NCBI GenBank assembly: GCA_022457155.1
Contig: JAJGOT010000473.1
Location: 372,001 to 436,000 of the forward strand
Direction: 5' to 3'
From: Cladopsammia gracilis
Taxonomy: Eukaryota; Cnidaria; Anthozoa; Scleractinia; Dendrophylliidae
DNA length: 64,000 nt
The notes beneath the pieces were generated by a model. It ran no database searches and had not been told where the DNA came from. It saw nothing but the letters and a program-made list of their open reading frames with translations. How positions within the stretch are numbered: the stretch's first letter is position 1; every line of letters starts with the position of its first letter. This document shows, one piece after another, positions 1-10,699 of this stretch. The translations under genes and the position numbers were made by a program.

Positions 1-370
1 CAACCTATTACTACTGGAAGTAAAAATCAATCTCGTGGATGGGAGGGTAAAAAATATCGGCGAATTGACTCGATCCGACTCGACCCGTCTAAGTAAAAGT
101 CGACCCGACTCACCGGAAGTTATTTCGCTAGAGACTTAGAAAAAATACGGCGAGAGTGTATGTGGGAGGCTGGAAAATATCGGCGGATCGACTCGATCCG
201 ACACGGATCGAGACGACCCGTCAAAGTGAAAGTCAACCCGACTCACCGAAAGTCATTTCGCGAGACACTTAGAAAAAAATAAGAAGAAAGTACACATGCA
301 TGTGTAGCTCGTTTCGCGAGACACTTAGAAAAAAACTAAGAAGAAAGTACACAGGCATGTGTAGCTCGTT
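1..370. repeat. tandem repeat of about 120 bp, two to three copies
   Basis: A block with CGACTCGATCCGAC and CCCGACTCACCG followed by a TTTCGCKAGA-type motif and an A-run occurs at about 36-146 and again at about 158-280. A shorter part recurs at about 305-370. The copies have small gaps and substitutions. No coding potential is visible. Confidence 0.7.
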
Positions 371-1290
371 CTAAGCGTAACGCACTGTATGGTTCGTTTT
401 AGGCGTATTAAAGCCAACTATTCACGCGCTAACTTCACATGCACTCGTTCTATAAATTTAAGCGTAAGGCCAAGTGCTACTCACGCGCTAACTGACGCCA
501 ACAAACCAAACAAGCAAAGTAAACATGCATTTATAGCTCGTTCTAAACGTAACGCACTGAATAATTCGTTTTAAGCGTAAGCCAACTATTCACGCGCTAA
601 CTTCACATGTACTCGTTCTATTAATTAAAGCGTAAGGCTAAGTGCTACTCACGCGCTAACTGACGCCAACAAACCAAACGAGCAAAGTACATATGCATGT
701 ATAGCTCGTTCTAAGCGTAATGCACTTTATAGTTCGTTTTAAGCGTAAGCCAACTGTTCACGCGCTAACTTCACATGCACTCGTTCTATTAATTAAAGCG
801 TAAGGCTAAGTGCTACTCACGCGCTAACTGACGCCAACAAACTAAACAAGCAAAGTACATATGCATGTATAGCTCGTTCTAAGCGTAACGCACTGTATAG
901 TTCGTTTTAAGCGCAAGCCAACTATTCACGCGTTTACTTCACATGCACCCGTCCTAAGCGTAAGGTCAAGTGCTATTCACGGGCTAACTTTACATGCACT
1001 CGTTCTAAGCGTAAGGCCAAGTGCTATTCACGGGCTAACTCAGTGACGCCAACAAACCAAACGGGCAAAGTACACATGCATGTATAATAGCTCGTTCTAA
1101 GCGTAAGGCGACTATCCACGCGCTAACTGACGCCAACAAAGTAAACAAGAAAAATACACATGTATAGCTTGTTCTAAGCGTGAGGCGACTATCCACGCGC
1201 TAACCGACGCCAACAAACGAAACAAAAAAAGTAAACATGCATGTATACCTTGTTCTAAGCGTGAGGCGATTATTTACGCGCTAACTGCCA
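370..1290. repeat. 168-bp satellite-like tandem array
   Basis: The motif GCAAAGTA followed by CATGCAT starts at 514, 682 and 850, so the period is 168 bp. Each unit contains CTCGTTCTAAGCGTAA, CACGCGCTAACT and GACGCCAACAAAC. Units after about 950 are shortened and more divergent. The short ORF at 389-574 only reads through this repeat. Confidence 0.85.
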
Positions 1291-3950
1291 TTTCAGTTTG
1301 CGATCGTCGGCTACTGAATGTATTGACCAAGAAGAAATGTGGTGTAGTCTTACTTTTTAGACATAATTTTAAGGTTATGTTTGTCCAGAAAAGCAATCAA
1401 AACGTAAATGTTGTAAACTCATGGAATAGAATAGCAATCTGCACACTTCAAATGGATTACGGAACAGCGACACGCGATACATCATGAATCTACGTTAAAG
1501 CACTCACATTTGAAAGAACTTACATGTGAAATGTACCGTGGTAGAGTGGTTAGAGCGATTAATCGATGATCCAATGATCCCGGGTACCAATCCTAATGGG
1601 AACATTTTTTTTTTTTGCTTTTTTTTCCCTTCTTTTTTCAACGTGAAATGCTGTTTTTTCTTTGAGTTTCAAGTTGTTCAGTTTCCCCCCAAAATATTAA
1701 ATCTTGTTTATATTCGAATATTCGAAGTGCCCCCAAAAGTTGACCATAAAACGTTTTAGGCACGAATATAGGCTAATTCGAACCTTTGGTTAGTACTATT
1801 ACACCCTTTTGTTAACTATTGTATCCTTATTACTTGCAATAAAAACACTTTGTTTTTGGTTAATTATTAAAAATCTTTCTACTGTAACAACTTTATGCCT
1901 AGTTTATTATGACAAAAAAAAAAACATTATAGGAACATCAAAATTTAAAATTAAACAGTGACTTCAATTATAGTCAAATTCATATTATAAAATGCACTAC
2001 AGACAATCTCTGGTGCCAGTAAGGCAGTTACTGTAATAACCTCCCCTTAAGTAAAATTGCTGTTTCATGCAACCAAACACTTGGTTCACTTCTTAACTTT
2101 TTTTAAATTCATAACCTATTGCCCCATGGGTCATAAAACAGGCAAACATTGAAATACAAACAGCTGTAACTGAGCTGAAAATCAAAGCTTCCAAATATTC
2201 AGAATATTATTTGGAGCATTTTTACAAAATTCCACTAAAACTTGTGCTTTTACTTATAGTTATGCGCCAAACAATTTGACCATCATACATCCCCTTATAT
2301 TTGACACGAAAAGCCGTTGTATGGCATTTGAACATATAAAAAGTTACCGTTATAAAACAATACACAAGAATAAATGCAAAATTTCGAATTTTCTTTACTC
2401 AAATCTGGCACTAGGGTAAGGTTGTCATTCAATAATTGTATAAGTGTATACTGTACAATGAAACAATGTATCAATGTACAATGTACAGGTTATCTTGCAT
2501 AGACATTTAAACAACTGGAACTGGTGAATATTAAACAAAACAACATGTCTCACCCACAAAGAATAAAAACTATCAGTTTCTCCTCTACCTTGTTTCCTGT
2601 TATAAAAGTATGCAGTTGATCTCCATTTCCACAATTTGGTCCATGTCAACCACTTCTTTCTTGCTTTGCCTTTGTCTGAGAAGAGATTCACTGTATTGTG
2701 CCTCTTGAATGAAGCTTGAAGATCGCCTGCTAAATACTTTGTAGTGATAATTCATCAGTCCCAGTTTAAACAATGCCAGAAATCAAAAGCATTTTCTGCT
2801 GAGCGTGAGCTTAGCAGCGTCAAGTAATTAAAATTAAAGTTAGGCTGAATTCTGTAGCAAGTTCAAAATTAACTTTACTGAGGCAAATCTTCAAGTGCCA
2901 GGACAGTTCCCCAACCGTAAATTTACAGTTCCTAAAGAAACTTGCAGACTCAAAACTAATCAATTTGGATAATTGGCTTCACATTTGTTGTGAATCGACA
3001 AATATTTTTGGATTTGTTTTGATTCACAATGCTCAGCTAGGCGGACAAAATTCACACTTTGCTGCCTCTCCTGCAAATCAATTTAATTTGTAATCTCCCA
3101 GATTTTAGGAGGCATGTGAGTAGACCAGACCAGGGTCTCTGACTCTCTCTCTCTCTCTTTCTGTTGCTCCAGGGTGCAGTTGACCTCCAAACAAAACGAA
3201 ATGGATTTAAAACTGGTCTTATTTTTAATTTTTGAGAAGGTGGATTGATAATTTGAATAATAGTATAGGCTGTATAGTGTTACAGTGTATAGTGTGTTTT
3301 GCTACACATTACCATGTAATTAACAGACTATAATTTGAATCTTATTTCTTTTAATCTCATACATAATTCACTTGGATTAAAAACTTTCTACAGTTTTTAA
3401 TAGCTACTATGTTGGGTCTATTGTTTCAATTTCAGTTTATTTAGCATAGCTATGATCACTAATCCTGATACTGGAGTGATCAGCAGTGCTCCAACTGGCC
3501 ACCTGCATTATAGAACGTTTTTACTCCTATTTTTGGACAATTTTTCCTAATTTTTGTTCAAAATGTTTCTGTTTTCTTGACCTTCCATCCTGCTTGACAC
3601 CCTGACTTTGCTGCTTAATAATGTAAAATCCACTCTGTTTTTTCAGATCTTTACATCACAGTTCATTACAGGCCGTCAGTGTTGATGAACACATGGATTT
3701 AATGTCACTAGTATTTCATTACTCAGTACAGCCGAACACAAATTGAGTGAACAACCACGCTACTTAATATAGGGTATTACCCTTTGTTTTACCAGGCCAC
3801 GGCCTTGTGGGATTCCCACAGAAAAAAATTAAATGGTGCATTACAGGGAACTTTGGCAGTTTTAGATCCAAAGTATTAATAATGCTTATATTTAACTCAG
3901 GCTGGGGTTTTAAGTTGGTTTCTCCGTAACTAGTTCTGAATGTGAAGTGT
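1291..3950. other. non-coding stretch, no gene seen
   Basis: AT-rich sequence with no ORF that looks like a gene. About 1536-1580 has a weak tRNA-like A-box (GTGGTTAGAGCG), perhaps a SINE remnant. About 3140-3165 is a CT-rich run. Nothing else can be supported. Confidence 0.5.
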
Positions 3951-3954
3951 TCTT

Positions 3955-4099
3955 TTTGCAGTTTAAATTTCCCGCGGGTCGCCATGCTTTCTTTATGGTA
4001 ATTTATGACGTCATTGCGTTGTCGAAGATGTCAATATGGAGTTTACAGAAGAAGATTTCACGGTAGAACCGTACAATATTCTGTCAAAATGCATTAAAA

Positions 4100-4174
<75 letters not shown>

Positions 4175-4305
4175 AATTTATGCGATGTTGACTTAAACCG
4201 TCGTATTGAAAGCTTACAACAACGCAATGACGTCATAATTTCTCATCAAACTTTGCGAAAACAAACATGGCGGCGCGCGGGAAATTTGAAAGCAAAAAAT
4301 GCAGA
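3955..4305. repeat. inverted repeat with a (TA)n core
   Basis: The left arm (about 3955-4025) and right arm (about 4200-4305) are imperfect inverted copies. Both carry AAATTTCCCGCG, a CGCCATG motif and TATGACGTCATTGCGTTG-type sequence. The centre is a pure (TA)n run at about 4101-4169. The structure looks like a small inverted-repeat element whose centre has become a microsatellite. Confidence 0.65.
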
Positions 4306-4902
4306 AACAAAATGCCCAGTATTCAACGGCCTTAGTCGATCCGATTCAGTTTGAGTGTATTGGACAACCCTCGAACCATCAGACGAAGGCCGACAAAATT
4401 GTAAACTGTCACTACGAGTCGCGCCTGCGGGCTTTTATTTGTTTTTGTTTTTTTTTTATGTATTTCAGCTTGAAACTGTGCCGAAAAGCGAACTGTTAAT
4501 GTTTTGAGAAGTAGTCGTGCAGACACTTAAGTACAACTTTCACCTTCAAAAATAATTGCCTTTTGGGGGTTTCCGTGGTTTTAAAATAATGGTGCATAAC
4601 GTACAGGTACACCTTAACTCGACAAAGGTGTTGATTACAGGTTATGATGCCAGAAAGCTCGGCCATCATCATTCAAATATCGTTTTAATTATTTCTTTTT
4701 TTTTGCATGACTGACGAAAACGTCATACTCAGCTCGCCGTGCGCGTCACAGGATTGGCTGAGAAAACAACAAACAAACAACAGAACAATGGACCGTAGTC
4801 CTAAAAGCAATATCAGCTCGTGATACCCAGGTCCAATAAAACGAGATGTTCATAGTTTAAAGAGTTTTCGTGCTACCTAGGGACAGCTTAGCTTAATTAT
4901 AA

Positions 4903-4909
4903 TATATAT
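4903..4909 (+). promoter_or_regulatory. TATA-like box upstream of the signal-peptide exon at 5021
   Basis: TATATAT lies about 112 bp before the ATG at 5021. The other intact signal-peptide exons have TATA-like sequences at nearly the same distance, which supports it as a core promoter. The transcription start is not shown. Confidence 0.35.
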
Positions 4910-5020
4910 CACTTTTTAAACGAAGCTCAGTCATTCGACGGCCTTAGGTAAGTTGAGTCAGACTAACGAGAGCTCTTTCCACGATTAGTACAGCTTTCAC
5001 CTCTAGTTCCACCCTGGAAC

Positions 5021-6560
5021 ATGAGACGTTTGGCCTTATTGGTGTCTTTAATCGGAGGTTTAATATCACTCTCGAGGTAAGGTTAACATATTTATCTATT
5101 TTTCACTCGTTTGGAACTTTTGTACTTTTTCAAAGCATAGTCGACATTATTTTGTTGCTTGATCCAGAATGGATATTGATGTTGAGGCGAGATACTTGCT
5201 ATTTGTGTTAACCGTTCGTTGTGTTTGCTGTTTGCAAATTAAGTCATGTATCGTTTATTCAAACGGAAAAACTAAGTGGATTCACGAACACGAAGATGAA
5301 CCAAACGTAAAATCGTTTTTAGAGGAAACCTTTGCTTCCGAAAAAAGCTAACAAAGCTTTAGGACTGCAATACGGCCTTATAGTGAATTCGCGCTATGTC
5401 CGTAAAGTTATTTCATTCTAACATTTTGTTCTTGATTTCCTTATCATTTGTGTAGTACATGGATTTGAGTTGTTACTTGGGCGGAGGAGCCCAAGTTATA
5501 AAATGCAGTTTGGTATTGCACGAATTTGCAATTGGGCTCTAATGCGCGTGCGTCAAACTCAGTCAAGCAGTCAGTCAAATTAAATTCTAGTGGCAGATAA
5601 ATTCTGATATCTTGATCGCTTACTCTTTAGCCGTTATTCAGTCTTTAATTCAATTGAATCGATGGAATATTATTCGAGTTATGAACTCTCAAAGGTACAC
5701 GTACATCTTTAGACTCTAGAATCGAACGGTCCGATTTATGGTAATTTATGACAATTTCCCATCCGTGCGCTAAAACGGGCGGACAAATCGTCACTTATAT
5801 AAAATCGTCCATTACAAAAATACAGTTTCAAACGACTAGTTCTTCTAGATATAACAATAAAATAACTTTCGCACTACATCGAGAAAGGTGCAACAAGAAT
5901 TCTTCACGGCAGATTTTGATCACGTGCTAGGCAATGAGATTTGCTAACAGATCGAATTTCATTTGAACGCCTGAAGAATTATTTTGAACGGTTTGCAGTG
6001 AACGGCCGAAACAGAACAAAAATTTCGAACGGCTGGCTGTGAACGGCTATGGAAAAATTTCGAATGGAGTGAGTTTTCAGTCAGAAAGCGAACAAAACCA
6101 AAATAGCTAGGTCACCTTATGTAAACAAGGGCCCCAAGTGCCAGTGCGTTAGTCACGCAAATTCTTTCTGAACTTCATGTTTACCAATTGTGAAGATAAA
6201 TCTTGAATGAAACTAAATATAATAATCGATGTCATACAGGGGGAAAGGTACGTAGCAGAAAAGACAAAAAACAAATTTAGCCCTTTTAAGTTTGTTGTAG
6301 TTGTCAGGAAAAAGTGCACCGAATTTGCATATGTCAAAAGGGTATACAGACTATGCGCTGTCATGATGTCTGTTTGCAATTTCGCTGGCCAAATTACAAT
6401 AAAAGCTTTTCCAAATTCTACAAGCGTTAAATATAATCCTTGCATCCGCACTTCACGTAAGTCTTCACGTGTTCCACCTTACAAATGTGCACCAACAGTC
6501 AACGACATACAAGACTATCCCAATACTCAGGGCACTCCCTATCATCAAACCCTAAACTGA
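5021..6560 (+). CDS. predicted two-exon gene for a small secreted cysteine-containing protein
   Basis: Exon 1 (5021-5076) encodes MRRLALLVSLIGGLISLS, a good signal peptide, and ends AG|gtaagg in phase 2. It resembles the LOX signal exons in length, phase and the LIGG/LIGA core. An acceptor with a pyrimidine-rich tract (TTGTCAG, ending 6307) opens exon 2 (6308-6560) in the matching phase. The spliced product is 102 residues, with 5 cysteines (KKC, RLC, SVC, NPC, YKC) and one possible N-glycosylation site (NST). I recognise no domain. The start is the only ATG giving a signal peptide. Exon 1 could instead be an alternative or orphan first exon of the LOX genes, and the splice is an inference. 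Confidence 0.5.
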
Positions 6561-6648
6561 CGTGCATGCAGATTTTCCAAGATAATTTCATTCTAATACG
6601 CCAAATACAACGACGCCCAAGTATACGCTCCCACAGCGTCTTGTTCTA

Positions 6649-6654
6649 AATAAA
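6649..6654 (+). terminator. poly(A) signal AATAAA for the small secreted gene
   Basis: AATAAA lies 89 bp after the stop at 6560, at a normal 3'-UTR distance. It fits the two-exon gene model. Confidence 0.45.
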
Positions 6655-6659
6655 ACAGC

Positions 6660-7385
6660 TTTTGTTGACATAATGATTTTATAAATCCTTAATGCGTTTT
6701 GTTATTATTAAATATATTTTACTTGAACAGAGTGTGGGTTTATAGTTTTAGTAACACATGTAATTGGTTGCTTTGTTTATTTTTCCGAGGTGCTAATTTT
6801 TCATGCAAATTTAGTTCAGTGTAAGTTCGCATAATTAAAAGTTTGAACATTGAAGCTACCGGAAAAGAAATTAAAACTTAAAGTGGGTGATGGCTGAGAA
6901 ACTGAAAATCGATATAGTTTAGCGATGAAGTGGCAATGAGAATGTTGCGGAAAAAAAAGAATAAGAAGTGGTTTTTTATATTGTGCAATTTTATTGCTTC
7001 TAAACTTGAATGTTTCGGAAACCTCTAATTGGTTTATTCAGCTATAATATCGGCCACAGCTTTGATGGTCTAGTGGTAAAGATATGTTGTTTTGATCTTT
7101 GTCTGAAAGGGATATCTGTGTCAGTTGTGTTTTGTTTTGAAGTGAGTTGGAATAAAGCGGGCAAGTTTGGGCATGTCTATTGTTTTGAAATAGGTGCGGA
7201 AGGTAATTATGTACATATCAATGATTTACCTAGGCACTATCCCTAGTCATTTATTAACACAAAAGGTATAGGCAGTTGATAATACATATTAATACGTTAC
7301 CTATACCAAACTACGTCATCACCTAGGCACCTAGGCACCTAATCCAAATTAGTATGCGGGAAATCCAAAAGGTCCCCAAAATTGG
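6660..7385. other. non-coding stretch, no gene seen
   Basis: AT-rich sequence. A short ORF at 7010-7246 has no recognisable features. About 7060-7085 holds a weak tRNA-like A-box (GGTCTAGTGGTAAAGA) without a convincing partner B-box. About 7320-7340 has CACCTAGG repeated. Confidence 0.4.
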
Positions 7386-7389
7386 TGTT

Positions 7390-8215
7390 GCACAATTATG
7401 AAAGTATCAGTTCACACGAGGGGACGTGTCGCTGCAACAATGTCCCTGAGACCTGCTCTCGCAACATTTTCATGTGTGTGCAAGCGCTATGATTTTGTCC
7501 CTGCTACCTGTCCCCGGCGCACGTCCCTGCTACATGTCCCTCAGTGTGTACTACACAAATTGTCGTCGCTGCTACATGTCGCTGTGACATGTTCCTGCTA
7601 CATGACCCCTCGTGTCTGACCAGCTTTAAGGTGGTCAGACACGAGGGGGCATGTAGCAGGGACATGTCGCAGCAACATGCAGCAGCGAGAAAACATTGTA
7701 TAATACACACTGAGGGATATGTAGCAGGGACGTGCAGCGGGGACATGCAGCAGGGACAAAATCATAGCGCTTGCACACACATGAAAATGTTGCGGGGACA
7801 TGTCTCAGGGACATGTTGCAGCAACACGTCCCCTCGTGTGAACTGATACTTTCATTATTGTGCAACACCAATTTTGGGGACATTTTTTCCCCGCGACATG
7901 TCGCACGGAGTTCAACTTGTTGAATTTCATAGGACACGTCACGGGGACAAAATGTCCCCAAAATTGGTGTTGCACAATTGTGAAAGTATCCGTTCACACG
8001 AGGGGACGTGTTGCTGCAACATGTCCCTGAGACATGTCCCCGCAACATTTTCATGTGCGTGAAAACGCTATGATTTTGTCCCTGCTACATGTCCCCGCTG
8101 CACGTCCCTGCTACTTGTCCATCAGTGTGTACTACACATTTTTTTCTCGCTGCTACATGTCGCTGCGACATGTCCCTGCTACATGACCCCTCGTGTCTGA
8201 CCACCTTTAAGGTCG
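7390..8215. mobile_element. nested inverted-repeat element rich in GTCCC/GGGAC
   Basis: Three related blocks of about 240 bp are present: 7390-7626 (+), 7627-7868 (inverted) and about 7955-8210 (+). Each begins near TTCACACGAGGGGACGTG, ends near CCCCTCGTGTCTGACCA, and is filled with GGGACATG / CATGTCCC words. Junctions near 7626 and 7940 are head-to-head and tail-to-tail. This fits a non-autonomous inverted-repeat transposon that inserted or rearranged more than once. All ORFs here run through the repeat. Confidence 0.75.
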
Positions 8216-9090
8216 CGGGCGACTGGTTCCGCTCATTAGTATGCATTTATGAAAATAGTATGCACGAAGTGCGACGGCTGATACCGAAAATGGGCGAAAT
8301 ATTCACGAACAGGCTCTGTAAATGTTTCTGCATCAATAATTACACGTGCAAAGCGCTGTTAATGTCTGGTAAAATGCACTTATTTTTTTAACGCATTGTT
8401 CTTTCCGCATGAAGTGTTGACAATAGCCCGATGATTAAAATTAGCAAAATTACCATAAATTTATATTTTTTGCATCCGTGTTTGCTCGGGAAGCCTTCGG
8501 AAGCGTAAAAAACAAGCAATTTTGTGTCCAAAAATTCAGCGCGGATAGAGAATTTCATGAGTTGACACTGCAAGGAGGTAAACTAGGTGTATTGTAGATT
8601 GTCATAGCTGACTCAAAATTTTTAAATAGGCTTTCAAAGGGAAGATATGAGGCTTTAAATTCTAACATGGACAATTTTACTCCTTTAAAAGCTAATAACT
8701 TTTAATTAAAGTTGAAATAAAAAAATCGGAGTCAGATATGACACAATAGGCGTTTTGACGGATCAGGCCCAGTTCAAACGTCGAACTTCACATGTGCCGA
8801 ACCTAATGCAAATTAGCAAGAACAATAGATTTTGCTCATTTGCATTAGGTTCGGCACATGTGAAGTTCGACGTTTGAACTGGGCCTCAGTGAGTGGGGAA
8901 ATCAACTTGCTTTGTGTTCTTCTCGAGGAGCAAACTTGGACACAATACCACGTTTTAAGAAAAGATAACTTTAGTGGCTTACAGCATTGCCGCAAAGCGC
9001 CATCCCTTCAATAAAAAAACACTCTTTACGCACTTCCATTATTCGCCAATATCTCTGTTAAATTTTAGCGAAATCGGCTTTCAAACCTTT
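8215..9090. repeat. dispersed repeat, inverted copy of 40660-41620
   Basis: Reading on the minus strand, this block matches 40660-41620 almost continuously. Shared words include GCGCTGTTAATGTCTGGTAAA versus its diverged complement near 41460, TTTTGTGTCCAA, and CTCGAGGAGCAAACTT. The copies differ by insertions: a 120-bp MITE here at 8766-8885, and about 170 bp including a GTT microsatellite in the other copy. No coding capacity was recognised. Confidence 0.8.
8766..8885. mobile_element. 120-bp palindromic MITE, copy 1
   Basis: The element starts GGCCCAGTTCAAACGTCGAA and ends with its complement, forming a nearly perfect hairpin around TGCAAATTAGCAA. It is flanked by a TCA target duplication (8763-8765 and 8886-8888). 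The homologous site at 40913-40915 has a single TCA (complement) and no insert, so this is a real insertion. A 3-bp TNA duplication fits PIF/Harbinger-type MITEs. Confidence 0.9.
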
Positions 9091-9763
9091 ACGATATAAC
9101 AAGGAATCAGAGAATTAACTCTGTGTGTAAATTATAGTGCTAAAGTAAACCCATAAATTTCTCTGTACTGAGCGTTAGCCCTAGTAAGGAAATGAGGGAC
9201 CACACGAGGAAAAGGAAAAAATTCAGCTCCACTACACAGTAAACAACATGATCAAAAACCATTAGGTTTATTTTGGCGGTTTCGGCCGAGCACCAGAAAC
9301 TATAACAATACGTTATACTACAACCTCTTGTTACATCCAAGTATGCGATACGTAACATGATACAGAGCTGAGCGACAGTTAACAAACATAGTACTGTCAG
9401 ACGGAGGCCAGAAAAAAACCTGCCGGAAAAAAACCCCGGTGGGGAAAAAACTCGGCAGGAAATCTGGGTAGGAACCATGGCCCAAGCTCTAAATAGCCCA
9501 TCCTACGAGGCTACACGAGGGACGACATACTTAAAAATAAAGTAAAATAAATAAATAAAATAAAATAACATAACGTTAGCTAAACTGGGGTGTCGGCCTA
9601 GAATGATATCCCAAGTGATATTCATCTCTAAAATAGCCCTCCCTTATCCACGTGCCCATTCCACTGGGCTAGCCCCAGTCCCCACTGTTCTCGTGCCGCA
9701 GAAATATTTCATTTCCGGCTAAATCGTATCCACTCAAACGCCAGAAATTCCATAATCTTTGAC

Positions 9764-9835
9764 CTCGGTGGGATTCGAACCCACGACATCCGGATTAGAT
9801 CTTCCGTCGCTCTACCGCTTGAACCTCGAGGCCGT
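9764..9835 (-). tRNA. tRNA-like sequence (pseudo-tRNA or SINE head), minus copy
   Basis: On the minus strand a 7-bp acceptor stem (GGCCTCG with CGAGGTC), a D-arm (GTTC...GAGC) and a perfect T-arm (GTGGG TTCGAAT CCCAC) are visible. The anticodon region CGGAAGATCTAATCCG gives only a 4-bp stem and an 8-base loop. That is non-canonical, so the anticodon cannot be assigned. Position in an inverted repeat favours a tRNA-derived repeat over a working tRNA gene. Confidence 0.5.
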
Positions 9836-9996
9836 ACGGGAGCATATCGTGGGTAATAAGGTGGTAATTCGTGGCAATGAGAATGTGAAGGGTACAAATA
9901 AATGCTGAGCCACGTATTTTGAGCCACGTATTTATACCCTTCACATTCTTATTGCCACGAATTGCCACCTTATTACCCACGATATGCTCCCGTACG

Positions 9997-10069
9997 GCCT
10001 CGTGGCTCAAGCGGTAGAGCGACGGAAGATCTAATCCGGAGGTCGTGTGTTCGAATCCCAACGAGGTCA
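9997..10069 (+). tRNA. tRNA-like sequence (pseudo-tRNA or SINE head), plus copy
   Basis: This near-identical partner of the minus copy at 9764-9835 has the same acceptor stem, a D-arm GCTC/GAGC and B-box GTTCGAATC. The T-stem is weakened (GTGTG versus CCCAA). The anticodon loop is again 8 bases. A decayed tRNA-derived sequence is likelier than a functional tRNA. Confidence 0.45.
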
Positions 10070-10269
10070 AAGACTTTTTTTCTTTCCCTCGTGTGGTCCC
10101 TCATTTCCTTACTAGGGCTAACGCTCAGCACAGGGAAATTTATGGAGTTACTTTAGCACTATAATTTACACACAGAGTTAATTCTCTGATTTCTTGTTTG
10201 TATCACCAGTGCTACGTGGCTCAGCATTTATTTGTACCCTTCACGATATAACGTTTTTCAAAGTGACAC

Positions 10270-10665
10270 CCCTAAGCCTCGGAGCCAAGTATGAATTTTA
10301 ATATATCGGTATTGGTCTATTATCGCGCACGCTTTTTCTGGAGTAGGTCATGTGATCAGCGGTGTCCACTAGCAATCTTCATGGCGATCTTCACGCACAA
10401 GGTTCGGTGTCATTCGTCAATCCGGAGGCATTTGAGTTGCATAAATAGAAATGTAATAGGAAGGTTTCTACAGAGAACTTCGCACTACAGTAGTGCGCGA
10501 TAACAGACCAATTCCGATATATTTAAATACTTGGCTCCGAGGCTTAGGGGAATAAAACAAAACAAATTAATTATTCATCCCTGAACCTTGATGTGATTTC
10601 TTTTGTTTTATTACCCTAAGCCTCGGAGCCAAGTATGAATTTAAATATATCGGAATTGGTCTATT
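10270..10665. repeat. dispersed inverted repeat with CCTAAGCCTCGGAGCC ends
   Basis: CCTAAGCCTCGGAGCCAAG occurs at about 10271 and 10615, with its complement near 10535. About 10517-10640 is a palindrome around a TTTGTTTTAT core. A related palindrome lies at about 22875-23030 in gene A's intron 2. This is a dispersed element family. Confidence 0.65.
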
Positions 10666-10699
10666 ATTTGCGCAATCGGAGCCATAGATCCCTCTTTAA

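Larger units (their letters stand above)
9130..10245. mobile_element. inverted-repeat element carrying two tRNA-like sequences
   Basis: The arms at about 9130-9220 and 10085-10190 are inverted copies (GAGGGACCACACGAGG versus CCTCGTGTGGTCCCTC; AGGGCTAACGCTCAG). Inside, two tRNA-like sequences face each other, joined by a hairpin near 9890-9960. This suggests a tRNA-derived SINE or composite that was duplicated in inverted orientation. Confidence 0.65.

Noticed and set aside
7398..8391. Cluster of overlapping ORFs on both strands, up to 139 residues
   Set aside because: All read through inverted copies of one repeat and share the same peptide words in different frames.
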